64,000 nucleotides of DNA from the NCBI RefSeq assembly GCF_002933775.1, contig NZ_BEWV01000136.1:158304-222303 (forward strand), written 5' to 3'. This stretch comes from Prevotella sp. MGM1 (GTDB lineage: Bacteria > Bacteroidota > Bacteroidia > Bacteroidales > Bacteroidaceae). The notes beneath the pieces were generated by a model, which was not told the DNA's origin, did no database searches, and was given only the letters and a program-made list of their open reading frames with translations. This document shows, piece by piece, positions 25,169-34,141 of the stretch (position 1 is its first letter; each line of letters begins with the position of its first letter). The translations under genes were made by a program, and so were the position numbers.

Positions 25169-27631
25169 ATGAATATTTCCTATAAATGGTTAAAGGAATA
25201 CGTTGATTTTGAACTTTCACCGCAACAAGTGTGTGATGCTTTGACATCAACGGGTCTTGAAGTAGGTGCTCTTGAAGAGGTACAGACTGTCAAAGGTGGC
25301 CTGAAAGGGCTTTATGTCGGCAAGGTGCTGACATGCGATATACATCCAAATTCGGATCATCTTCATGTTACTACGGTAGATTTGGGGCATGAGATTCCCT
25401 CACAGATTGTTTGCGGTGCACCTAATGTGGCTGTCGGTCAGAAAGTTATCGTGGCTGATTTGGGGTGTGTGCTTTACGATGGCGATAGTGAGTTTGTTAT
25501 AAAAAAGTCGAAACTCCGTGGAGTAGAGAGTTATGGTATGATATGTGCCGAAGATGAAATAGGAGTCGGTGCAAGTCATGACGGTATTATTGTTTTGCCG
25601 GAAGATGCTCCTGTGGGACAGCCGGCGGCGGAGTATTACAATTTGGAAAGTGACTGGCTGATAGAAGTGGATATCACTCCAAATCGTGCTGATGCATTGT
25701 CGCATTGGGGGGTGGCGCGCGATCTTTATGCATGGTTGCGGAGCAACGGATATGAAACAAGTCTGCATCGTCCGGATTGTTTGAAGTTTACGGTAGATAA
25801 TACGGAACATCCGGTTGATGTGGTTATAGAGAATACGGAAGCATGTAAACGATATGCGTGTGTGAGCATAACCGGATGTGAGGTAAAAGAAAGTCCAGAA
25901 TGGTTGCAGAATAAACTGAAAGTGATAGGTCTGCGCCCAATAAACAATATCGTGGACATAACCAATTATATCATGATGGCTTATGGGCAACCGTTGCACT
26001 GTTTTGATGCAGATATGGTAACGGGTAACAAGATTGTTGTTCGTACACAGCCAGAGGGAACCAAGTTTATAACGCTTGATGGTGTGGAACACGTTCTTGG
26101 AGCACATGATTTGAGTATCTGCAATGATAAAGAGCCTATGTGCATAGCTGGAATATTCGGAGGAAAAGGCAGTGGAACATATGAGACAACGCATAGTGTG
26201 GTTCTTGAAAGTGCATATTTTCATCCTACATGGATTCGCAAGAGTGCACGCAGGCATGGTCTTAGTACGGATGCTTCATTCCGTTTTGAACGTGGTGTAG
26301 ATCCCAATGGGATTATTTATGCATTGAAGCAAGCTGCGATAATGTGCAAGGAACTTGCTGGAGGTCAGGTGTCTATGGAGATAAAAGATGTCTATCCGGT
26401 TCCGATTGAGAATGCGAGAGCTAGACTTGAATATGATTATGTTAACACATTGATTGGCAAGGATATATCAGCTGATACGGTAAAGAGTATTTGTACCAGT
26501 CTTGAAATGGAGATATCCGCTGAGGATGCAGCAGGAATAGACCTTGAAATACCGGCATACAGAGTGGATGTGCAGAGACCGTGTGATGTTGTTGAAGATA
26601 TACTCCGTATTTACGGATATAATAATGTAGAGATACCGATGCAACTGAAGAGTTGTCTTGTGGTGAAAGGTGATGAAGACCGTAAGCATTGCCTGGCGGA
26701 TTTAGTGAGTGAGCAACTTGTTGGGTGTGGTTTTAATGAGATATTGAACAATTCTATAACCAAGGCTACTTATTACGAAAAAAGTGCCGCATATGCAGTT
26801 GATGAGTGCGTTAAGATAATGAATCCGTTGAGTTCAGATCTTAACGTAATGCGTCAGACGTTGCTATTCGGTGGTTTGGAGAGTTTGGAGCATAATATCA
26901 AACGCAGGAATGCCAACCTTAAATTCTTTGAGTTTGGAAATGTATATCATTTTAATCCTGAGAAGAAAAACGAGGAAAATCCCATTGCCGCATATAGCGA
27001 GAACCATCATATGGCATTGTGGCTGACAGGTAAACGTGTGCAAGGCAGTTGGATACATGCGGATGAGGATACAAGTTATTTTGAGTTGGAGGCTTATATT
27101 CGCAATATACTGAGCCGTATCGGAATGCTGGAAGGCATGGTAGTAAGAAAGAAGAGTGACAATGAGATATTCTCGTCAGGCGTGGCATTGGAAAACAGAG
27201 GGGGAAGAAAACTTGTTGAAATGGGTTGCCTTTCTAAGAATGTGCTCAAAGCGGCAGATATTGATATGCCGGTATATTATGCTGAATTGGATTGGGACGC
27301 ATTGATGAAAGCGACTGTCAAGAATAAGGTTCTGTATAAAGAGATTTGCAAATATCCTGCCGTAAGTCGCGACCTCGCCCTTTTGATAGACAAGAATATT
27401 GAGTTTGCGCAGATAGTGGAAATAGCCCGTCAGACGGAAAAGAAACTGCTGAAAAACGTTGAACTTTTTGATGTTTATGAGGGGAAGAATCTTCCGGAAA
27501 GCAAAAAGAGTTATGCCGTGAATTTTATTTTGCAGGATGAGACAAAGACATTGAATGACAAACAGATAGATGTCATAATGAATAAGTTGATAACAAATTT
27601 AAAGAATAAACTTGGAGCAGAGCTCCGTTAA
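25169..27631 (+). CDS. pheT: Phenylalanine--tRNA ligase beta subunit
   Basis: The 820-residue subunit has the expected order: N-terminal PheT start (MNISYKWLKEYVDFELSP), tRNA-binding EMAP-like domain (about 40-150, HPNSDHLHVTTVD), B3/4 editing region (about 210-390, RPINNIVDITNYIMMAYGQPLHCFD), B5 (about 410-480), a catalytic-like domain, and a C-terminal ferredoxin-fold anticodon-binding domain (KYPAVSRDLALLID onward). It needs the alpha subunit PheS, which is not in this window. YebC follows 11 bases later, probably in the same transcript. Confidence 0.96.
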   Translation: MNISYKWLKEYVDFELSPQQVCDALTSTGLEVGALEEVQTVKGGLKGLYVGKVLTCDIHPNSDHLHVTTVDLGHEIPSQIVCGAPNVAVGQKVIVADLGCVLYDGDSEFVIKKSKLRGVESYGMICAEDEIGVGASHDGIIVLPEDAPVGQPAAEYYNLESDWLIEVDITPNRADALSHWGVARDLYAWLRSNGYETSLHRPDCLKFTVDNTEHPVDVVIENTEACKRYACVSITGCEVKESPEWLQNKLKVIGLRPINNIVDITNYIMMAYGQPLHCFDADMVTGNKIVVRTQPEGTKFITLDGVEHVLGAHDLSICNDKEPMCIAGIFGGKGSGTYETTHSVVLESAYFHPTWIRKSARRHGLSTDASFRFERGVDPNGIIYALKQAAIMCKELAGGQVSMEIKDVYPVPIENARARLEYDYVNTLIGKDISADTVKSICTSLEMEISAEDAAGIDLEIPAYRVDVQRPCDVVEDILRIYGYNNVEIPMQLKSCLVVKGDEDRKHCLADLVSEQLVGCGFNEILNNSITKATYYEKSAAYAVDECVKIMNPLSSDLNVMRQTLLFGGLESLEHNIKRRNANLKFFEFGNVYHFNPEKKNEENPIAAYSENHHMALWLTGKRVQGSWIHADEDTSYFELEAYIRNILSRIGMLEGMVVRKKSDNEIFSSGVALENRGGRKLVEMGCLSKNVLKAADIDMPVYYAELDWDALMKATVKNKVLYKEICKYPAVSRDLALLIDKNIEFAQIVEIARQTEKKLLKNVELFDVYEGKNLPESKKSYAVNFILQDETKTLNDKQIDVIMNKLITNLKNKLGAELR

Positions 27632-27642
27632 AACTAATTCCA

Positions 27643-28374
27643 ATGGGAAGAGCATTTGAATATCGTAAGGCAGCAAAGCTGAAAAGATGGGGACACATGG
27701 CCCGTACATTCACAAAGATTGGTAAGCAGATAGCCATAGCGGTGAAAGCCGGAGGTCCGGAACCGGAGAACAATCCTACACTGAGAGCTATCATTGCGAA
27801 CGCAAAGCGTGAGAACATGCCCAAGGATAATATTGAGCGTGCAATCAAAAATGCGATGGGTAAGGATCAGAGTGAATACAAAGAAGTGACTTATGAGGGA
27901 TATGGCCCTCATGGTATCGCCGTATTCGTTGAGACTCTGACCGACAATACAACGCGTACTGTCGGTGATGTGCGTTCGGTGTTTAATAAGTTTAATGGTA
28001 ATCTTGGAACACAAGGCAGTCTCTCGTTCCTTTTTGACCACAAGAGTGTGTTCACGTTCAAGAAAAAGGACGGTATTGATATGGACGAAATGATTCTTGA
28101 CCTTATTGACTATGGTGTGGAGGATGAGTATGATGAGGATGAAGAAAGTGGTGAAATAACCATTTATGGAGACCCGAAAAGTTTTGGTGAAATACAGAAA
28201 CATTTGGAGACAGAAGGTTTTGATGTTACAGGGGCCGAATTTACGCGCATACCGAATGACCAAAAAGAAGTTACGGCAGAAGAGCGTGAGACGATAGACA
28301 AGATGGTGGAGCGTCTTGAAGAGTTTGACGATGTGCAAACGGTTTATACAAATATGAAACCAGCTGAAGAGTAA
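27643..28374 (+). CDS. YebC/PmpR (TACO1)-family protein
   Basis: The 243-residue protein begins MGRAFEYRKAAKLKRWGHMARTF and contains AGGPEPENNPTLRAII and YEGYGPHGIAVFVE, the hallmarks of the family. Members have been described as transcriptional regulators and, more recently, as factors that help ribosomes at difficult sequences; which applies here is not decidable. It is probably co-transcribed with pheT and ends at the 29-bp hairpin. Confidence 0.93.
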   Translation: MGRAFEYRKAAKLKRWGHMARTFTKIGKQIAIAVKAGGPEPENNPTLRAIIANAKRENMPKDNIERAIKNAMGKDQSEYKEVTYEGYGPHGIAVFVETLTDNTTRTVGDVRSVFNKFNGNLGTQGSLSFLFDHKSVFTFKKKDGIDMDEMILDLIDYGVEDEYDEDEESGEITIYGDPKSFGEIQKHLETEGFDVTGAEFTRIPNDQKEVTAEERETIDKMVERLEEFDDVQTVYTNMKPAEE

Positions 28375-28381
28375 ATAGTTA

Positions 28382-28443
28382 ATTTCCAAAATTTAATCGG
28401 GTGTAAAAGAACTGTCTTTTACACCCGATTAAATTTTGGAAAT
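28382..28443. terminator. Bidirectional terminator with a perfect 29-bp stem
   Basis: 28382-28410 pairs without mismatch with 28415-28443 around loop ACTG. It lies between the convergent yebC-like and lipoprotein genes. Confidence 0.8.
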
Positions 28444-28477
28444 ATGTATTTATTGGCATTTGTTCATCTTATGATAG

Positions 28478-28867
28478 CTATTTATAGTCTTTTTCTGTAA
28501 ATGTGGCATTGAATAAAACTTTACCTTTATCTTTTCCTGATAAATATGTATATGCGAAATTATAGCCATTGTCCTTGTATGCTTTTATTGACGTGGAATT
28601 TTTTACTTCGTCAAGAAGAATTTTGCGTATGTCGACCGAGGAAAACACCCCCATATTATCCGCATTTCCGGTTAGAGTGTAATAGTAATGCAATGTGTGA
28701 CTTTCTCTCTCGAATATCAAGCTATCAATTGTCGTATTCTCACCAAGCTTAGCAGGACATTTCTTTTCGGTGTATGACATGGCTTCTCGTGCACATCTAT
28801 CTTCAAGTGATTCTTGGCAGGATACGAATAATAATGTAAAGATGGAAATATAAAAAAGTTTTTTCAT
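28478..28867 (-). CDS. Small lipoprotein of unknown function
   Basis: The 129-residue protein has a type II signal peptide with lipobox LFVSC (Cys at residue 17) followed by QESLED, so it is probably anchored in the periplasmic leaflet or outer membrane. The mature part is a compact alpha/beta domain without recognised family. Its promoter box TAATTTTG lies at 28891-28898. It is monocistronic. Confidence 0.75.
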   Translation of the reverse strand: MKKLFYISIFTLLFVSCQESLEDRCAREAMSYTEKKCPAKLGENTTIDSLIFERESHTLHYYYTLTGNADNMGVFSSVDIRKILLDEVKNSTSIKAYKDNGYNFAYTYLSGKDKGKVLFNATFTEKDYK

Positions 28868-28890
28868 ATTAAATGTTTTTTATTATCATG

Positions 28891-28898
28891 CAAAATTA
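28891..28898 (-). promoter_or_regulatory. Bacteroidota -7 box (TAATTTTG) for the lipoprotein gene
   Basis: On the minus strand TAATTTTG is 23 bases before the start codon. Confidence 0.55.
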
Positions 28899-29050
28899 AT
28901 CAATTAATTGAAATAATAAACTTTATGTATTACTTTTTTATTTGGCAAAGAATTCAATATGGTATTCTGCCAAATGTTTTTTCTATGGATTATATTTGTC
29001 TATAATATTAGAAAACTTCTTAAAATATCTATTGTTCGCACTTTTTTCCT

Positions 29051-29058
29051 TACCTTTG
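29051..29058 (+). promoter_or_regulatory. Bacteroidota -7 box (TACCTTTG) for the ABC-F gene
   Basis: TACCTTTG matches TAnnTTTG, 43 bases before the ATG. A TTGTTCG -33-like element lies near 29032. Confidence 0.6.
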
Positions 29059-29101
29059 CTGTTCCAATTTATATAAAATCAGGTTTTACAGAATTATTAT
29101 A

Positions 29102-31039
29102 ATGTTATCAGTAGAAGGATTAAAGGTTGAGTTCGGTATAAAACCATTGTTCGGTGATGTTAGTTTCGTTGTAAATCCACGTGATCGTATAGCACTTGTC
29201 GGTAAGAATGGTGCGGGAAAATCTACAATGCTCAAAATATTGTGCGGACAGCAAAAACCAACATCTGGTGTTGTTTCGGTTCCTAACGATACAACTGTTG
29301 GCTATTTGCCGCAAGTAATGAAGTTGCAGGATAATACGACAGTACGCGAAGAGACACGTAAGGCTTTTGCTGGCATAACGGCTCTGAAAGAGAAAGTAGA
29401 AGAACTAAACAACCTGCTGATGGAGCGTACCGATTATGAGAGTGAGGAATATATGGAATTAGTACAGAAGTTCACTCAGGAGCATGAGAGGTACATGATG
29501 ATGGGAGCAGAGAATTATGAGGCGGAAATAGAACGCACATTATGTGGCCTTGGATTTGTGCGAACAGATTTAGAGCGTCCGACAAGCGAGTTCAGTGGCG
29601 GGTGGAGAATGCGAATAGAATTGGCAAAAATACTGTTGCAGAAGCCAGATGTACTGCTTCTTGATGAGCCGACTAATCATCTTGATATTGAGAGTATTCA
29701 ATGGCTGGAACAATTTCTTACACAGTCGTCGGGAGCTGTTGTCTTGGTGAGTCATGACAGAGCTTTTATCAACAATGTAACTAATCGTACGCTTGAAATA
29801 TCATGCGGTAAAGTGATTGACTATCGTGTGAAATATGATGAATACGTAGAGTTGCGTAAAGAGCGTCGTGAACAGCAATTGCGTGCATATGAAAATCAGC
29901 AGAAAGAGATTGCTGAGATGAAAAATTTTATAGAAAAGTTCAGATATAAACCCACAAAAGCGGTTCAAGTGCAAAGCAGAATAAAGCAACTGGCAAAGAT
30001 TGTTCCAATTGAGATAGATGAAGTAGACAATTCTGCACTGCACTTGAAGTTTCCGCCATGTTTGAGAAGTGGAGATTATCCGATAATATGCGAAGATGTT
30101 CGTAAGGATTATGGCGAACATTTGGTATTTGATAATGTTATATTTACTATAAAGCGTGGCGAAAAAGTTGCTTTTGTAGGAAAAAACGGTGAAGGTAAGT
30201 CAACGCTTGTGAAATGTATAATGAATGAAATACCATATACAGGAAATCTCAAAATAGGTCATAATGTACAGATAGGTTATTTTGCACAAAATCAAGCTCA
30301 GATGCTTGATGAGGATATTACCGTTTTTGAAACCATAGATAATGTAGCCAAAGGTGAGATAAGATTGAAGATAAATAATATCCTTGGCGCTTTTATGTTC
30401 GGTGGAGAAGCATCAGATAAAAAGGTGAAAGTGTTGAGTGGTGGTGAACGTAGTCGTTTGGCAATGATAAAACTGTTGCTTGAACCGGTAAATCTTCTTA
30501 TATTGGATGAACCCACCAATCATCTTGACATGCAGTCGAAAGATGTTCTTAAAGAAGCAATAAGGGCTTTTGACGGAACGGCAATAATAGTAAGCCATGA
30601 TCGTGAATTTCTTGATGGGTTGGTGACAAAAATATATGAATTTGGAGGAGGAAAAGTAAAAGAGCATATTGGAGGAATATATGATTTCTTGAAAGAGCAC
30701 AATATAGACTCACTTAATCAGTTGGAAAATGCCTGTCAGGTTATTGAAGAAAAGAAGGCAGAGACGTCAGTGACAAAAAATAAGTTAAGTTATTCGGAGC
30801 ATAAAGAACAGCAGAAAAGAATACGTAAAGCAGAGAGAGCTATTGCGGAGTCAGAATTAAAAATTTCTCAAAAGGAAAAGCGGTTAAAGGAGCTTGATTT
30901 AATTCTCAGTTTGCCGGAAAATGCGTCTAATATGGAGTATATAGCGGAATATACTGAGACCAGGCGAGAACTTGATGAGGAGGTGGAGCGTTGGGAACAT
31001 TTTTCTGAAGAATTGGAAAGTATAAACATTAATAATTAA
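29102..31039 (+). CDS. ABC-F family ribosome-associated ATPase
   Basis: The 645-residue protein has two ABC ATPase domains without membrane segments. Walker A is GKNGAGKST (about 34-42) and GKNGEGKST (about 360-368); signatures are FSGGWRMRIELAKIL and LSGGERSRLAM; Walker B is LLDEPTNHLD and ILDEPTNHLD. A helical linker lies between the domains and a charged coiled coil fills the last 80 residues, as in Uup/YdiF-type proteins. ABC-F proteins act on stalled or difficult translation events; some give antibiotic protection, but nothing here indicates that. The M13 peptidase gene follows 12 bases later. Confidence 0.92.
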   Translation: MLSVEGLKVEFGIKPLFGDVSFVVNPRDRIALVGKNGAGKSTMLKILCGQQKPTSGVVSVPNDTTVGYLPQVMKLQDNTTVREETRKAFAGITALKEKVEELNNLLMERTDYESEEYMELVQKFTQEHERYMMMGAENYEAEIERTLCGLGFVRTDLERPTSEFSGGWRMRIELAKILLQKPDVLLLDEPTNHLDIESIQWLEQFLTQSSGAVVLVSHDRAFINNVTNRTLEISCGKVIDYRVKYDEYVELRKERREQQLRAYENQQKEIAEMKNFIEKFRYKPTKAVQVQSRIKQLAKIVPIEIDEVDNSALHLKFPPCLRSGDYPIICEDVRKDYGEHLVFDNVIFTIKRGEKVAFVGKNGEGKSTLVKCIMNEIPYTGNLKIGHNVQIGYFAQNQAQMLDEDITVFETIDNVAKGEIRLKINNILGAFMFGGEASDKKVKVLSGGERSRLAMIKLLLEPVNLLILDEPTNHLDMQSKDVLKEAIRAFDGTAIIVSHDREFLDGLVTKIYEFGGGKVKEHIGGIYDFLKEHNIDSLNQLENACQVIEEKKAETSVTKNKLSYSEHKEQQKRIRKAERAIAESELKISQKEKRLKELDLILSLPENASNMEYIAEYTETRRELDEEVERWEHFSEELESININN

Positions 31040-31051
31040 GAATATATTAAG

Positions 31052-33091
31052 ATGAAAATTAAACGAATTTTGCCTGTTGTCGCTTTTGCATCAATGTCTA
31101 TTGCGACGATGGCACAGGAGCAATTGAAATCGGGAATAGACTTATCAAATCTTAATCGTGAAGCTAATCCGGCGACGGATTTTTATGAGTTTGCTTGTGG
31201 AGGATGGATGAGAAACAATCCGTTGCCGGCAGCATATTCTCGGTTTGGTAGTTTTGACCAACTTGGCGAAAATAACAATAAACGTATTAATTCCATATTG
31301 AATGATTTGAGAAATAATACTTATGCATCAGGAACTACAGAATGCAAATTAAGTGATCTGTATAAATTGGCGATGGATTCCGTGCGACGTAATAAAGATG
31401 GTGTTAAGCCGATTATGCCAATAATACGTAAACTGGAAAAAGCAAAGACTGTAGATGCGCTTTTTAAAATCCAATTGGAGTTAGCAGCCAATGGTGATAA
31501 TGAGTTTTTCTCCGCTTACATTGGTGCTGATGATAAGAATGCGAGTATGAACATTTTGAACATAAATCAGGGTGGAATTACTTTGAGACAAAAAGAGTAT
31601 TATCTTGATGAAGATACGGCGACAGTAGTAATTCGTGATGCATATAAGAAGCATATCGTGAGAATGTTTAAGTTATTCGGATTCAGTGAAAAAGCTGCAA
31701 TATTGAAGATGAAGAACATAATGAAACTTGAAACAGAATTGGCAAAGTCTTCAAAATCAATGACAGAATTGCGTAATCCCGAAGCAAATTATAATAAAAT
31801 ATCATTAAAGGATTTTAAGATAAAATACCCTCATATTAAATTGGTTGAAATATCTAATGCCTCTGGTTTGAAAACGGAACATATTCAGGAACTGGTGGTT
31901 GGACAACCCGATTTTATTGAGTGTGTCGATAAATTGATTGCTAATATTTCTCCTGATGAATATCGTGATTACATGGAGTGGGGGCAAATAATCAGCTATG
32001 CCAATTATTTAAGTGATGATGTTGTAGAGGCTAATTTTGACTTTTTCGGTAAAACAATGTCAGGTCGCAAAGAAAATCATCCGTTATGGAAACGGGCAAC
32101 CGGACAAGTTGAGAATGTTATGGGGCAGGCGTTGGGAAAAATATATGTAGATAAGTATTTTCCCTCATCATCAAAAGAACGTATGCAGAAATTGGTGCGC
32201 AATCTTCAAATATCTCTTGGTGAGAGAATAAAAGCACAAGAATGGATGAGTGAGTTGACAAAGCAGAATGCACTTGATAAACTTTCTGCTTTTTATGTTA
32301 AAATAGGATATCCTGATGAGTGGATTGATTTTTCAGATTTAAAGATAGATAATACAAAGTCTTATTTGGAGAATATTATAGAATGTCAGAGATTCTGGAA
32401 TAAGTGGACAGTTGACAATAAAGCTGGTAAGCCTGTTAATCGTGATGAATGGTATATGTATCCTCAAACGGTAAATGCCTATTACAATCCGACAACGAAT
32501 GAAATTTGTTTTCCGGCAGGAATACTACAGCCGCCTTTTTTTGATCCAGAAGCAGATGATGCCTTTAATTATGGAGCTATCGGTGTTGTAATCGGTCATG
32601 AAATGACTCACGGATTTGATGATCAGGGCCGTCATTATGATAAAAACGGAAATATGAAGGATTGGTGGACCGAATCAGATGGAAAGAATTTTACTGAACG
32701 TGCAGATGAATATGCTGATTATTTCTCAAATATCAAGGTGTTACCGGATTTGAATGCTAACGGTCGTTTTACGTTGGGTGAGAATTTGGCAGATCATGGT
32801 GGATTGCAAGTTGCTTATTATGGATTTGTGAATGCAACAAAAGATATGAAACTTGATGTTATAGATGGTTTTACCCCAGAACAACGCTTCTTTTTGGCTT
32901 ATTCTGGTGTATGGGCTGCTAATATAACGGAAGCTGAAATCCGAAATCGGACAAAAAGCGATCCTCATTCATTAGGTCGTTGGCGTGTTAATGGAGCTTT
33001 GCCACATATAGATATGTGGTACGACGCATTCAATATCAAAGAAGGAGACTCTATGTTTATTCCCAAAGAAAAGCGTTTGTCTTTATGGTGA
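31052..33091 (+). CDS. pepO: M13-family zinc metalloendopeptidase (neprilysin/PepO type)
   Basis: The 679-residue exported protein has a signal peptide (about 1-21, ending TMAQ). The zinc site is GHEMTHGFDDQG, with the third ligand Glu in ENLADHGGL. The substrate-binding NAYYNPTTNEICFPAGIL lies just before it, and the C-terminal PHSLGRWRVNGAL is family-typical. It should cleave oligopeptides in the periplasm or at the surface. It is transcribed with the ABC-F gene; the hairpin at 33117-33145 follows. Confidence 0.94.
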   Translation: MKIKRILPVVAFASMSIATMAQEQLKSGIDLSNLNREANPATDFYEFACGGWMRNNPLPAAYSRFGSFDQLGENNNKRINSILNDLRNNTYASGTTECKLSDLYKLAMDSVRRNKDGVKPIMPIIRKLEKAKTVDALFKIQLELAANGDNEFFSAYIGADDKNASMNILNINQGGITLRQKEYYLDEDTATVVIRDAYKKHIVRMFKLFGFSEKAAILKMKNIMKLETELAKSSKSMTELRNPEANYNKISLKDFKIKYPHIKLVEISNASGLKTEHIQELVVGQPDFIECVDKLIANISPDEYRDYMEWGQIISYANYLSDDVVEANFDFFGKTMSGRKENHPLWKRATGQVENVMGQALGKIYVDKYFPSSSKERMQKLVRNLQISLGERIKAQEWMSELTKQNALDKLSAFYVKIGYPDEWIDFSDLKIDNTKSYLENIIECQRFWNKWTVDNKAGKPVNRDEWYMYPQTVNAYYNPTTNEICFPAGILQPPFFDPEADDAFNYGAIGVVIGHEMTHGFDDQGRHYDKNGNMKDWWTESDGKNFTERADEYADYFSNIKVLPDLNANGRFTLGENLADHGGLQVAYYGFVNATKDMKLDVIDGFTPEQRFFLAYSGVWAANITEAEIRNRTKSDPHSLGRWRVNGALPHIDMWYDAFNIKEGDSMFIPKEKRLSLW

Positions 33092-33116
33092 TTTGAAACT
33101 TATCTTTTGTATATTA

Positions 33117-33145
33117 GACTGTCGTATAATTATTTACGGCAGTCT
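33117..33145 (+). terminator. Terminator between pepO and the signalling module
   Basis: AGACTGTCGTA (33117-33127) pairs with the TACGGCAGTCT side (33135-33145) with one G-T wobble, followed by TTTGTTTTT. The T-rich tail doubles as the -33 region of the next promoter. Confidence 0.7.
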
Positions 33146-33177
33146 TTTGTTTTTATAATAAAATATTCGTATCTTTG
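33145..33177 (+). promoter_or_regulatory. Promoter of the kinase/AAA+/FHA/PP2C module
   Basis: TTTTG (33145-33149) and TATCTTTG (33170-33177) fit the Bacteroidota -33/-7 pair with 20-base spacing. The leader of about 90 bases contains a 14-codon frame at 33202-33246 (MKKRNCREIRTISK) that ends before the first module gene; whether it is translated is unknown. Confidence 0.65.
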
Positions 33178-33274
33178 CCAAAAGAGTATAATCCTAATGC
33201 AATGAAAAAACGAAATTGCCGGGAGATAAGAACGATTTCTAAATAAAACAAGGAAATATAAGCAATAATTATAT

Positions 33275-34141
33275 ATGGCAGATGTCAATGTAAATGATTT
33301 GGAACAAAACGGTCATATAGAGAAAACTTTGCGACCAGAAAGGATGCCAGAATCGGGATATAAAATAGAACCGACTCCGTTTAATCAATATACACAAAGA
33401 ATGGAGGCATCTTTATGCCCTATTTGCAGTGCATCTATGGATGGTGATGCAGATTATTGTGAATCATGTCAGAATTATGTCCGAAAAGATATTTGTTCGT
33501 ATTGCGGAGCGCTTTTGGATGATTCTGCTTCTTATTGCTCTGAATGTGGTTGTCCTCGTGAAGGGATAACTTGTCCGTATTGTAACAAAGTCAATAATTT
33601 TTCTTTTTGTAGGCAATGCGGAATGCCGTTAACCGATGATGCACGTTTGTTATTTGAAAGTAAACATGCAGATTCCGATTATAAAGAGTTAGGTTTGTTG
33701 ATTAGGGGATTAGTTGATTTGGAGAACATAATTCCTTATGAATCAGAAAATGATGTTGTAAAGGATAAAGATACGGAAAAGTTACGTATTAGGGTTTTGG
33801 AATTATTAGCCAAAGACAAGGGAATAACGGAGCCGTTAATAGAAAAACGTGTTTCGCGGCGTATGACGAAAGAAGAATTGGATAAGAGAAAAAAAAGCCA
33901 ATTAAGTCTGATGACAGAAGTATTGGAGCGAATGGCTTTAAAACCAATACCATCTCCTGTAAAGGCACGAAATTTTGTAATGGCAACTAAACCGATGGGA
34001 GTTAAAGTTGCTTGGAAATGTAATTATAAGCAAGCATTGCATAGCAACCCTTGTGGGTGTGCTAAACCTCATCTTGGTGGTAAATGGGTTGTGTTAGGTT
34101 ATAATAATACAGAACAGATTAAGGATGATATAAATGATTAA
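33275..34141 (+). CDS. Triple zinc-ribbon protein, first gene of the signalling module
   Basis: This 288-residue soluble protein has three consecutive zinc ribbons: C48/C51/C62/C65, C74/C77/C88/C91 and C100/C103/C112/C115. A helical, charged middle follows (about 125-225), then a C-terminal Cys-containing segment (WKCNYKQ...NPCGCAKPH) that may hold a further metal site. No enzyme motif is visible, so it is probably an adaptor. Its last 8 bases overlap the kinase start, which suggests translational coupling. Similar zinc ribbons head the AAA+ and FHA proteins of the same operon. Function unknown. Confidence 0.8.
   Translation: MADVNVNDLEQNGHIEKTLRPERMPESGYKIEPTPFNQYTQRMEASLCPICSASMDGDADYCESCQNYVRKDICSYCGALLDDSASYCSECGCPREGITCPYCNKVNNFSFCRQCGMPLTDDARLLFESKHADSDYKELGLLIRGLVDLENIIPYESENDVVKDKDTEKLRIRVLELLAKDKGITEPLIEKRVSRRMTKEELDKRKKSQLSLMTEVLERMALKPIPSPVKARNFVMATKPMGVKVAWKCNYKQALHSNPCGCAKPHLGGKWVVLGYNNTEQIKDDIND

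Noticed and set aside
25400..26257. 285-codon open frame on the minus strand
   Set aside because: Shadow of pheT, with Cys/His/Ile-rich composition typical of antisense reading.
27634..28389. 251-codon open frame on the minus strand
   Set aside because: It lies opposite the well-recognised YebC-family gene and extends into the terminator; shadow frame.
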